A stretch of 64,000 nt of DNA, taken from NCBI GenBank assembly GCA_934661195.1, contig CAKUJD010000002.1:1-64000 (forward strand). Reading direction: 5' to 3'. The DNA comes from an uncultured Muribaculaceae bacterium (GTDB lineage: Bacteria > Bacteroidota > Bacteroidia > Bacteroidales > Muribaculaceae). This document shows, piece after piece, positions 26,796-34,066 of the stretch (position 1 is the first letter of the stretch; each line of letters opens with the position of its first letter). A program made the position numbers and the translations under genes. The notes under the pieces were generated by a model. It was not told the DNA's origin and ran no database searches. It worked only from the letters and a program-made list of their open reading frames with translations.

Positions 26796-26803
26796 TAATT
26801 TTG
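26796..26803 (+). promoter_or_regulatory. Promoter -7 box of the secreted propeller gene
   Basis: TAATTTTG 43 bases before the ATG at 26847. Confidence 0.6.
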
Positions 26804-26846
26804 CATTATCATAGATATATAGAACGCTTAAAAACGACAAATAATT

Positions 26847-27869
26847 ATGAAACTACATCAACTTGTGCGCACTGCCGCCGTCGCAGTGGCTGCAGTGGCA
26901 ATAATAGCAAGCGGGGCCGACGCTTCGGCCGCCAGGCGCTCGCGCAGCCGCGCTAAGGCGCGCACTACGGCGGTGAAGAAGAGCCGCCGCCAGTCGGCAG
27001 CATCGCGATATTCGTCATCGCGACGCTCTTCGGGCCGCTCGCGCGCCAGTGGCAGCAAGGGCGTGAGTGTGGAGTTGCCGTTCAGTGTCAGCGACCGCGT
27101 GTATCTGGCAGGAACGGCCGCCAGCGGCAAGTATGTGGTCTACGAGCTGCTGTCCGACGTTGCCAAGTCGGTGCAGACCATATCGGGAGGCAACGGCACG
27201 GTGGACGGCAGCTTTATGGCCTCGGGCGAAGTGTTCAGCGTGGCCAACACGGCCTATAAGGAGAGCCGCGCCCGCGTGCTGTGGGGCTCTAAGGAGATTA
27301 CCGACCTCACCGGCCCCGCCACCACCAATGTGGCGCACGCCATATGGGCCTACGACGACGAGATATACATTGCCGGCCAAAGCGGCCACAATGCCGTGCT
27401 TTGGGTCAACGCCAAGGCTCAGGTGCTCGACGATGACCCGTCGGATGCGCTCGACGTGTGCTATGCCAACAAGCAGACTTATTGCTGCGGCTACACCGTC
27501 GACGCCTCAGGGGCCAAGCACGGCCGCATCTGGTCGAGCGGGGGCAGCGTGCAGCTGCCGGCCTCCGGCCTTGTGAGTGTCAACGCAATTTTGGTCGATG
27601 GCAGCGATGTCTGCATAGCCGGCGTTGAGCAGAACGGCGCCTCGCAGCAGGCTGTGGCCTATGCCGGCCGGCAGCGCACGCCTCTGAAGACCGATGCCGG
27701 ATGTGTGGCCGTGCCGGGCTCAATCGATGTGCACGGCGACAACGTGTATGTGGCCGGCACGGTCACTGCTGCCGACGGCACCTCGCGCCCCGCGCTGTGG
27801 GTCAACGGTGAGCCGCAAGACATCTCAGCCCTGCAGCTTGCCTCTGCCAAGGTGATGCGGGCCAACTGA
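26847..27869 (+). CDS. Exported protein: Arg/Ser-rich segment plus six propeller-like repeats
   Basis: 340 residues of unknown function. A signal peptide (to about 27, ASGADASA) leads into about 45 residues made almost only of Arg, Ser, Lys and Ala (RRSRSRAKARTTAVKKSRRQ and SRYSSSRRSSGRSRA). The rest is six similar units of about 45 residues, each of the form V-Y-x-A-G-T...G...A-x-L-W-x-N-G...L, for example EIYIAGQSGHNAVLWVNAKA and NVYVAGTVTAADGTSRPALW. That spacing suggests a six-bladed beta-propeller. The strongly basic segment would lie in the periplasm or at the surface and could bind acidic polymers. I do not recognise a named family. Confidence 0.65.
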   Translation: MKLHQLVRTAAVAVAAVAIIASGADASAARRSRSRAKARTTAVKKSRRQSAASRYSSSRRSSGRSRASGSKGVSVELPFSVSDRVYLAGTAASGKYVVYELLSDVAKSVQTISGGNGTVDGSFMASGEVFSVANTAYKESRARVLWGSKEITDLTGPATTNVAHAIWAYDDEIYIAGQSGHNAVLWVNAKAQVLDDDPSDALDVCYANKQTYCCGYTVDASGAKHGRIWSSGGSVQLPASGLVSVNAILVDGSDVCIAGVEQNGASQQAVAYAGRQRTPLKTDAGCVAVPGSIDVHGDNVYVAGTVTAADGTSRPALWVNGEPQDISALQLASAKVMRAN

Positions 27870-27962
27870 GCAGGGTGGGGCGGGGGCACCCGCAGCAGCT
27901 GCGTCAGTTTTTTTTTTACTCGACAAATCAGACTAAATAACTATATTCAGCAAAAAAAGAAT

Positions 27963-28742
27963 ATGAACAAGATAATAGCAAAAGAGCGCTTCTCTGAAAA
28001 TGTGGTGAAGCTGGTGATTGAGGCTCCGCTCATCGCCAAGGCGCGCCGCGCCGGCCACTTTGTGATAGTGCGCTGCGGCGACATGGGCGAGCGCATTCCT
28101 CTCACCATAGTCGACTCCGACCTTAAGGCCGGAACCATAACCCTTGTGGTGCAGGCTGTGGGCGACTCCACACGCAAAATCTGCGCACTCAATCCCGGCG
28201 ACGAGCTGACCGACGTGGTGGGCCCGCTGGGCCAGGCCACCCACATAGAAAACTACGGCACTGTGGTGTGCTGTGGCGGCGGTGTGGGCGTGGCTCCGCT
28301 GCTGCCCATCATCCGTGCCCTTAAGGCTGCGGGCAACCGCGTAGTGAGCGTGCTGGCTGGCCGCACCAAGGAACTGATAATCCTCGAAGACGAGGTGCGC
28401 GCATCGAGCGACGATGTGATAGTGATGACCGACGACGGCAGCTATGGCCAGAAGGGTCTTGTAACAGCCGGTGTGGAGCAGGTGATAAAGCGCGAGCAGG
28501 TGGACCGCGTGATCACCATAGGACCTGCCATAATGATGAAGTTTGTGGCCCTGCTCACCAAGAAGTATGAGGTCCCCACCGAGGCGTCGCTCAACGCAAT
28601 CATGGTCGACGGCACGGGCATGTGTGGCGCCTGCCGCGTGAGTGTGGGCGGCAAGACGCGCTTCGTGTGCGTCGAAGGACCCGAGTTTGACGCACATCAG
28701 GTCGACTTCGACGAGCTGATGATGAGGCTGCGCTCGTGCTGA
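27963..28742 (+). CDS. nfnA: NADH-dependent ferredoxin:NADP+ oxidoreductase, small subunit
   Basis: 259 residues of the ferredoxin reductase/PyrK-like superfamily. The FAD site is seen in RIPLTIVD, the NAD site in CCGGGVGVAPLLPIIRAL, and a C-terminal [2Fe-2S] cysteine cluster in GTGMCGACRVSVGGKTRFVC. With the next gene (48 bp downstream) it matches NfnAB, the flavin-based bifurcating transhydrogenase that couples NADH and reduced ferredoxin to NADP+ reduction. Closely related proteins are annotated as sulfide dehydrogenase subunits. The gene pair makes NfnAB the best call. Confidence 0.85.
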   Translation: MNKIIAKERFSENVVKLVIEAPLIAKARRAGHFVIVRCGDMGERIPLTIVDSDLKAGTITLVVQAVGDSTRKICALNPGDELTDVVGPLGQATHIENYGTVVCCGGGVGVAPLLPIIRALKAAGNRVVSVLAGRTKELIILEDEVRASSDDVIVMTDDGSYGQKGLVTAGVEQVIKREQVDRVITIGPAIMMKFVALLTKKYEVPTEASLNAIMVDGTGMCGACRVSVGGKTRFVCVEGPEFDAHQVDFDELMMRLRSC

Positions 28743-28790
28743 CACAACATTAAATTATCTCAATCAAATTTTTTAAAAAGACATTTCGTT

Positions 28791-30263
28791 ATGAACGACA
28801 ATACCAACAAGTCGGCTGAGCTGCGCAATGAGCAGTGGCGCGCCCAGCTACGCGCAGGCCACACGGCCAAGGAGCGCACAGCCATGCTGCGCGTGGCCAT
28901 GCCGCAGCTTGCGCCCGACTACCGCATCACCTGCAACGACGAGGTGAACCAGGGCATCACCGAGGCACAGGCCGTGGCCGAGGCCACGCGCTGCCTCGAC
29001 TGCCCCAATCCGCAGTGCGTCACCGGCTGCCCCGTGGGCATCGACATCCCGCGGTTTATTAAAAACATCGAGCGCGGCCACTTTGCCGACGCTGCGGCTG
29101 CCATAGGCGAAACCAGCTCGCTGCCTGCAGTGTGCGGCCGTGTGTGCCCGCAGGAGAAGCAGTGCGAAAGCAAGTGCATCCACACCAAAATGCATCATCC
29201 GGCTGTGGCCATAGGCTACCTTGAACGCTTTGCCGCCGACTGGCAGCGCAGCCACGACGACGGCCAGGGCGTGCCTCAAAAGGCCGCTCCGCTGGGCATC
29301 AAGGTTGCCGCCATTGGCAGCGGCCCGTCGGGACTGGCCTTTGCCGGCGACATGGCCAAGAAGGGTTTCGACGTCACCGTGTTTGAGGCGCTGCACGAAA
29401 TTGGCGGCGTGCTCAAGTATGGCATTCCCGAGTTCCGCCTGCCCAATTCCATCGTCGATTATGAAATTGGCGGCCTCAAGCGCCTCGGGGTTAAGTTTGT
29501 GAAAGACTGCATCGTGGGCAAGACCATTACCTACGACGACTTGCACAGCCAGGGCTTCAAGGGCGTGTTTGTCGGCTCGGGTGCCGGTTTCCCGCGCTTC
29601 ATGAACATTCCGGGCGAAAACCTTAACGGCGTGATGTCGAGCAACGAATACCTCACGCGCATCAACTTGATGCACGCCGGCCGCGGCGGCGACACTCCAG
29701 TGATGCGCGGCCGCTCGATTGCCGTGATTGGCGGCGGCAACACCGCCATGGACTCGGCCCGCACTGCCCGCCGCATGGGCGCCGAGCGCGTGATGCTGGT
29801 CTATCGCCGCAGCGATGCCGAGATGCCGGCGCGCCACGAGGAAATTGAGCATGCCCGCGAGGAGGGCATTGAGTTCATGACTCTGCACAACCCCGTGGAA
29901 TATCTGCCCGACGACAAGGGCCACGTGCGTGCCATGCGCCTACAGCGCATGCAGCTGGGCGCCCACGACGCCTCAGGCCGCCGCTCGCCAGTGCCCATTG
30001 AGGGCGCCGTCGACGAAGTGCCGGTCGACCTGGTGATAGTGAGCATCGGTGTGCAGCCCAACCAGCTGGTGCCGCGCTCCATCAAGGGGCTTGAGGTGAG
30101 CCGACGCAACACCATTGTGGTCAACGACGACACCATGCAGTCGGCCGTGCCCGACATCTTTGCCGGCGGCGACATAGTGCGCGGCGGCGCCACCGTGATT
30201 CTGGCCATGGGCGACGGACGCCGCGCCGCGCGCCACATGGCCGACCAGCTGCGCCCGAAGTGA
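28791..30263 (+). CDS. nfnB: NADPH-binding large subunit of NfnAB (GltD-like)
   Basis: 490 residues, the length of GltA/NfnB proteins. The N-terminal iron-sulfur region has CLDCPNPQCVTGCPVGIDIP and CGRVCPQEKQCESKC. The first dinucleotide fold has AAIGSGPSGLAFAGDMAKKG, the second IAVIGGGNTAMDSARTARRM, and the C-terminal FAD motif is DIFAGGDIVRGGATVI. Alone it could be called a glutamate synthase small chain, but the adjoining FAD/[2Fe-2S] subunit and lack of a large glutamate synthase chain point to NfnB. Confidence 0.87.
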   Translation: MNDNTNKSAELRNEQWRAQLRAGHTAKERTAMLRVAMPQLAPDYRITCNDEVNQGITEAQAVAEATRCLDCPNPQCVTGCPVGIDIPRFIKNIERGHFADAAAAIGETSSLPAVCGRVCPQEKQCESKCIHTKMHHPAVAIGYLERFAADWQRSHDDGQGVPQKAAPLGIKVAAIGSGPSGLAFAGDMAKKGFDVTVFEALHEIGGVLKYGIPEFRLPNSIVDYEIGGLKRLGVKFVKDCIVGKTITYDDLHSQGFKGVFVGSGAGFPRFMNIPGENLNGVMSSNEYLTRINLMHAGRGGDTPVMRGRSIAVIGGGNTAMDSARTARRMGAERVMLVYRRSDAEMPARHEEIEHAREEGIEFMTLHNPVEYLPDDKGHVRAMRLQRMQLGAHDASGRRSPVPIEGAVDEVPVDLVIVSIGVQPNQLVPRSIKGLEVSRRNTIVVNDDTMQSAVPDIFAGGDIVRGGATVILAMGDGRRAARHMADQLRPK

Positions 30264-30316
30264 CGGATAATAGCATAGCCAAAACCAAAATAAATGAACT
30301 AAACTTAACAAAACAA

Positions 30317-31396
30317 ATGATGAAAAAAATGCTCATTGCCCTCGCGGCAATTCTGATTGCGGCATCAGCCTCGGCGCAAAAGTTGGGACTGCGGCCGAAG
30401 CTCACCCAAAAGGGCTCGTTCTCGATGATCGTGATCCCCGACCCGCAATGCTACGTGAAATTCAAGGCCAACCAGCCGCTCCTTGACCTCTTGACCTCAT
30501 GGATTGCCAACAATGTTGACAGCCTCAACATCAAGACCGCCCTGTGCACTGGCGACCTGGTGGACCGTAACGACATAGCCACCTCCTTCCGCAAGGGCGG
30601 CGACCAGACGAGCCGCCAGATGTGGGAGGCCACTTCTCACTCATTCTCGATGCTCGATGGCCTGCTGCCCTACGTGGTGTGCACAGGCAATCACGACTAT
30701 GGCTACCGGTCGTCGGAAAACCGCCAGAGCCATCTGTCGGAATACTTCTACCCCGACCGCAACAGCTGCTGGCGCAAGGCGCTGGTGGAGGTGGGCAACA
30801 ACGCCTTCGGCTATCCCACGCTCGAAAACGCAGCCTACGAAATAGAGACGGGTTCGCCCAAGTGGGGCAAACTGCTGGTGGTGTCGCTTGAGTTCGCTCC
30901 CAGCGACCGCGCCATCGAGTGGGCCAAGAGCGTGGTGGATCAGCCCAAATACAAGAATACCAACGTGATTCTGCTCACCCACTCGTTTCTCGACAAGAAG
31001 GGCAACCTCAAGGTGAAGGAGAAATATGCCCTCACCGACGCCAACTATGGCCAGGCTCTGTGGGACAAACTCGTTTATCCATCAAGCAACATCCGCATGG
31101 TGGTGTGCGGCCACGTGTGCAGCATTGCCCCCTACGACCAGCTGGTGTCGTTCCGCAGCGCCAAAAACTCGGCTGGCAAGACTGTGGCCCAAATGATGTT
31201 CAACGCCCAAACGGCCGACGGCGAGTGGAGCGGCAATGGCGGTGACGGCTGGATCCGCATCCTCGAGTTCATGGCCGACGGGCACACCATTGGCGTGCGC
31301 ACGTTCTCGCCGCTGTTTGCAGTGTCGAAGCTCACTGCCGACAAGGCTTGGCGCACCGCCAGCTACGACCAGTTTACCATCGACCTCAACAAGTAG
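30317..31396 (+). CDS. Exported calcineurin-like metallophosphoesterase
   Basis: 359 residues from the ATG at 30317; signal peptide to about 21 (LIAASASAQ). The phosphoesterase motifs appear in order: Asp in MIVIPDPQCYV, GDLVDRN, GNHDYG, LLTHSF, and VVCGHVCS. The last is normally GHxH, and here Cys replaces the second His, so one metal ligand may be changed. The substrate is unknown; exported members often hydrolyse nucleotides or lipid phosphates. It is 53 bp after nfnB, followed by a strong terminator. Confidence 0.85.
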   Translation: MMKKMLIALAAILIAASASAQKLGLRPKLTQKGSFSMIVIPDPQCYVKFKANQPLLDLLTSWIANNVDSLNIKTALCTGDLVDRNDIATSFRKGGDQTSRQMWEATSHSFSMLDGLLPYVVCTGNHDYGYRSSENRQSHLSEYFYPDRNSCWRKALVEVGNNAFGYPTLENAAYEIETGSPKWGKLLVVSLEFAPSDRAIEWAKSVVDQPKYKNTNVILLTHSFLDKKGNLKVKEKYALTDANYGQALWDKLVYPSSNIRMVVCGHVCSIAPYDQLVSFRSAKNSAGKTVAQMMFNAQTADGEWSGNGGDGWIRILEFMADGHTIGVRTFSPLFAVSKLTADKAWRTASYDQFTIDLNK

Positions 31397-31415
31397 CGGC
31401 GGCAAGACAATAAGG

Positions 31416-31474
31416 TGAAAAAAAGCACCGCGCCGGTTTCCCTATAGAATTGCGGAAACCGGCGCGGTTTGTTT
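31416..31474. terminator. Bidirectional terminator between the phosphoesterase gene and fabD
   Basis: CCGCGCCGGTTTCC and GGAAACCGGCGCGG make a 14-bp perfect stem with TTTGTTT on one side and a long A run on the other. Confidence 0.9.
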
Positions 31475-31500
31475 CGTTTAGCGGTGCTGAGGCTGCCCGA

Positions 31501-32379
31501 TTATTGCAGGCCCGACACCTTCACGTCGCGCGATGTGCGGCCAATGAGGCCTTGAAGCACCTTGCCCGGGCCAAGCTCTACAGCTTCGGTCATGCCGTCG
31601 GCAATCATGTTCTTCACAATGTGGCTCCAGCGCACGGGGGCTGTGAGCTGCTTGATGAGGTTCTCCTTGATTTCATTGGGGTCGGTGTGGGGCAGAGCGT
31701 CCACATTCTGGTAGATTGGGCAGATGGGCTTCGAAAAGTTGGCCTTGTGGATTGCCTCGGCCAGCTCGGCGCGCGCAGGCTCCATAAGGGGCGAGTGGAA
31801 TGCGCCGCCCACCTTCAGCGGCAGGGCGCGCTTTGCACCGGCAGCCTTGAATTTCTCGCAAGCCTCGGTAATTGCCTCAAACGAGCCCGAAATCACCACC
31901 TGGCCAGGGCAGTTGTAGTTGGCGGGAACGCACACACCGCCCACGGTGGCGCAAATCTCCTCCACCTTCTCGTCTGGCAGGCCAATGATGGCAGCCATGG
32001 TCGAGGGTGTGGCCTCGCAAGCCTTCTGCATGGCCAGCGCACGGGTCTCCACCAGCTTCAGACCCTGCTCAAAGGGCAGCACGCCCGCGGCGGTCAGTGC
32101 CGAGAACTCGCCCAGCGAGTGGCCGGCCACCATGTCGGGGTTGAAGTCGGCGCCAAGCGTCTTGGCAAGAATCACCGAGTGCAGGAACACTGCGGGCTGG
32201 GTCACCTTGGTCTGCTTCAAGTCGTCTTCGGTGCCGTTAAACATAAGGTCGGTTATTCTGAAGCCGAGCACTTCGTTAGCTTTCTCAAACATTTCTTTGG
32301 CCTCGGCATTGCCTTCGTAAAGGTCTTTGCCCATGCCCACAAACTGTGCGCCCTGGCCAGGAAATACAAATGCTTTCAT
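31501..32379 (-). CDS. fabD: Malonyl-CoA:ACP transacylase
   Basis: 292 residues. It begins with the family motif AFVFPGQGAQFVGMGKDLYE and has the nucleophile elbow VAGHSLGEFSALTAAG (catalytic Ser) and the His in GAFHSPLMEPAR. It loads malonyl groups on acyl carrier protein for fatty-acid synthesis. It is alone here, with a minus-strand TACCTTTG box at 32427-32434 and a leader of about 45 nt. Confidence 0.97.
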   Translation of the reverse strand: MKAFVFPGQGAQFVGMGKDLYEGNAEAKEMFEKANEVLGFRITDLMFNGTEDDLKQTKVTQPAVFLHSVILAKTLGADFNPDMVAGHSLGEFSALTAAGVLPFEQGLKLVETRALAMQKACEATPSTMAAIIGLPDEKVEEICATVGGVCVPANYNCPGQVVISGSFEAITEACEKFKAAGAKRALPLKVGGAFHSPLMEPARAELAEAIHKANFSKPICPIYQNVDALPHTDPNEIKENLIKQLTAPVRWSHIVKNMIADGMTEAVELGPGKVLQGLIGRTSRDVKVSGLQ

Positions 32380-32426
32380 AATTTAATATATATATGTTAT
32401 TAAAGAAAAAATTCCGTAATGCGTGA

Positions 32427-32434
32427 CAAAGGTA
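32427..32434 (-). promoter_or_regulatory. Promoter -7 box of fabD
   Basis: Minus-strand TACCTTTG, 48 bases before the fabD start. Confidence 0.55.
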
Positions 32435-32467
32435 ATACATTTTGCCATTATAATCAATTCTTTTCAT

Positions 32468-32475
32468 TAACTTTG
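32468..32475 (+). promoter_or_regulatory. Promoter -7 box of tatA-tatC
   Basis: TAACTTTG about 47 bases before the first tatA ATG. Confidence 0.6.
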
Positions 32476-32522
32476 CTACGTTGTGAGGCAAAAAATCACT
32501 GTCTTCACAACTCACATTATCA

Positions 32523-32801
32523 ATGTTAATAGTTAGCAAGCTTATGACACTCAATTCAATACTGCTGTTTTTCAACCTCGGCACTGGCGAAGTCATCATC
32601 ATTGCTCTTGTTGTGCTGCTGCTGTTTGGCGGCCGCAAGATTCCCGAACTCATGAAGGGGCTCGGCAAGGGCGTGCGCGGCTTCAAAGAGGGCCTCAACG
32701 ACGTCAAGGACGAAATCAACCGGCCGCTAAACGAACTCGATGAGCTCAATGCCAAGAAGGAAGCTGAGAGCCGCGAGCAAAAGGAAAACCGCCTAAAGTA
32801 A
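32523..32801 (+). CDS. tatA: Sec-independent translocase protein TatA
   Basis: 92 residues: one membrane helix ([18 protein letters not shown]), the conserved hinge Phe-Gly ([20 protein letters not shown]), an amphipathic helix and a charged tail. It polymerises to let folded proteins through the inner membrane with TatC. A second ATG at 32544 is an alternative start that would give 85 residues, close to the usual length. There is no tatB here, as is common in Bacteroidetes. Confidence 0.95.
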   Translation: MLIVSKLMTLNSILLFFNLGTGEVIIIALVVLLLFGGRKIPELMKGLGKGVRGFKEGLNDVKDEINRPLNELDELNAKKEAESREQKENRLK

Positions 32802-32808
32802 GCTGGCC

Positions 32809-33606
32809 TTGCCCGACAAGTCAAACGAAACTCTGCCCGAGATGTCCTTTTGGGACCACCTCGACGCTCTGCGCGCGGTGCTCATCAAGATTGCCGTGGT
32901 GCTCGTGGTGTTTGCCGGTGTGCTGTTCGTCTATATGCCGCAGATATTCGACAGCGTGATTCTTGCCCCCTGCCGCGGCGACTTTGTGCTCTACCGCCTG
33001 TTTGAGCGCATCACCGCCGGCATCCCATTTGCCCCGCAGTTCACCACACAGGGCTTCCACGTCAACCTCATCAACATTCAGCTGGCCTCGCAGTTTTTCA
33101 TCCACATGTCCACCTCGTTCTGGCTCGCTCTGGTGCTTGCCTTCCCGGTGGTCATCTATCTGCTGTGGACCTTCATCCGACCAGCCCTCTACGAGCGCGA
33201 GCGCCACGGCGTGCGCCTTGCCTTCGGCATAGGCGTGCTCATGTTCTATCTTGGCGTGGCCGTGGGCTACTTCACCGTGTTTCCCGTCACGCTTCGCTTC
33301 CTTGCCGACTACCATGTGAGCGAGATGGTGCCCAACCAGATTTCGCTCGACAGCTACATGGACACTTTTTTGATGCTGATATTCATAATGGGCGTGGTGT
33401 TCGAGCTGCCGCTGCTGGCGTGGCTGCTGGGCAGCGTGGGCATTCTGCACCGCAGTTTCTTTGCCACCTACCGCCGCCATGCCATAGTGCTGCTGCTTGT
33501 GCTGGCTGCCGTCATCACCCCCACGGGCGACCCCTTCACACTCATGATAGTGTTCCTGCCCATCTACCTCCTCTACGAGCTTAGTGCCTTCCTCGTAAAG
33601 CCTTAA
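32809..33606 (+). CDS. tatC: Sec-independent translocase protein TatC
   Basis: 265 residues if the TTG at 32809 starts it. The only early ATG (32842) would begin exactly at MSFWDHLDALR, cutting the usual short N-terminal segment, so TTG is favoured but not certain. Six membrane helices and the family signatures FWDHLDALR and FELPLLAWLL are present. It recognises the twin-arginine signal and recruits TatA. It follows the tatA stop by 7 bp. Confidence 0.94.
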   Translation: MPDKSNETLPEMSFWDHLDALRAVLIKIAVVLVVFAGVLFVYMPQIFDSVILAPCRGDFVLYRLFERITAGIPFAPQFTTQGFHVNLINIQLASQFFIHMSTSFWLALVLAFPVVIYLLWTFIRPALYERERHGVRLAFGIGVLMFYLGVAVGYFTVFPVTLRFLADYHVSEMVPNQISLDSYMDTFLMLIFIMGVVFELPLLAWLLGSVGILHRSFFATYRRHAIVLLLVLAAVITPTGDPFTLMIVFLPIYLLYELSAFLVKP

Positions 33607-33671
33607 CGCATTAACAGAAATGTACCAGCATTCTGTGCTGATAAGTGCTGATTATTAAAGCACTATCTGTG

Positions 33672-34022
33672 TAGCGTCGTGGCATGCCGATAGCACTGGA
33701 AAAGTTTATTTCTAAGCGGGATAAGGCTTAAAGTTGAGGTTTTTAAACTTAAGGGGGGGGACTGCTAAAAAAATTGGTTTACAAGTATTTACTGTAGGGA
33801 CGCGGCATGCCGCGTCCTACGGGCGTAGCCCCTCAGCACGAAAGCAAAATCACATCAAATACGCCTCCATCGACTGTAACTATTTATATGTAGTAGGCTG
33901 ATTTGTAACTAATTGCGTTGGACGTGGCATGCCACGCCCCTACAGCATTCGTCGCTGTATGTTGTACCCGCCAACTCGCTTGATGGCTACTTTTCCAGTG
34001 CTATCGGAATGCTGCGTCCTTG
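33672..34022 (+). repeat. Nested palindromic repeat, copy B (most complete)
   Basis: It lies between tatC (+) and tamL (-). The outer perfect 19-bp inverted repeat is CCGATAGCACTGGAAAAGT (33687-33705) and ACTTTTCCAGTGCTATCGG (33989-34007). Inside it are the palindrome GGACGCGGCATGCCGCGTCC (33798-33817), a mini-hairpin GGGCGTAGCCC, an AT-rich spacer, a second palindrome with one mismatch (33920-33939), and the stem ACAGC...GCTGT. A run of eight G is at 33753-33760. Confidence 0.88.
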
Positions 34023-34066
34023 CGTTAAGTTGCTGAGTTTTAGCTTGCTATGTGTATAATCGACAG

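Noticed and set aside
28791..30263. Annotation as glutamate synthase small chain
   Set aside because: The adjacent FAD/[2Fe-2S] subunit and absence of the large chain make NfnB the better reading, although the fold is the same.
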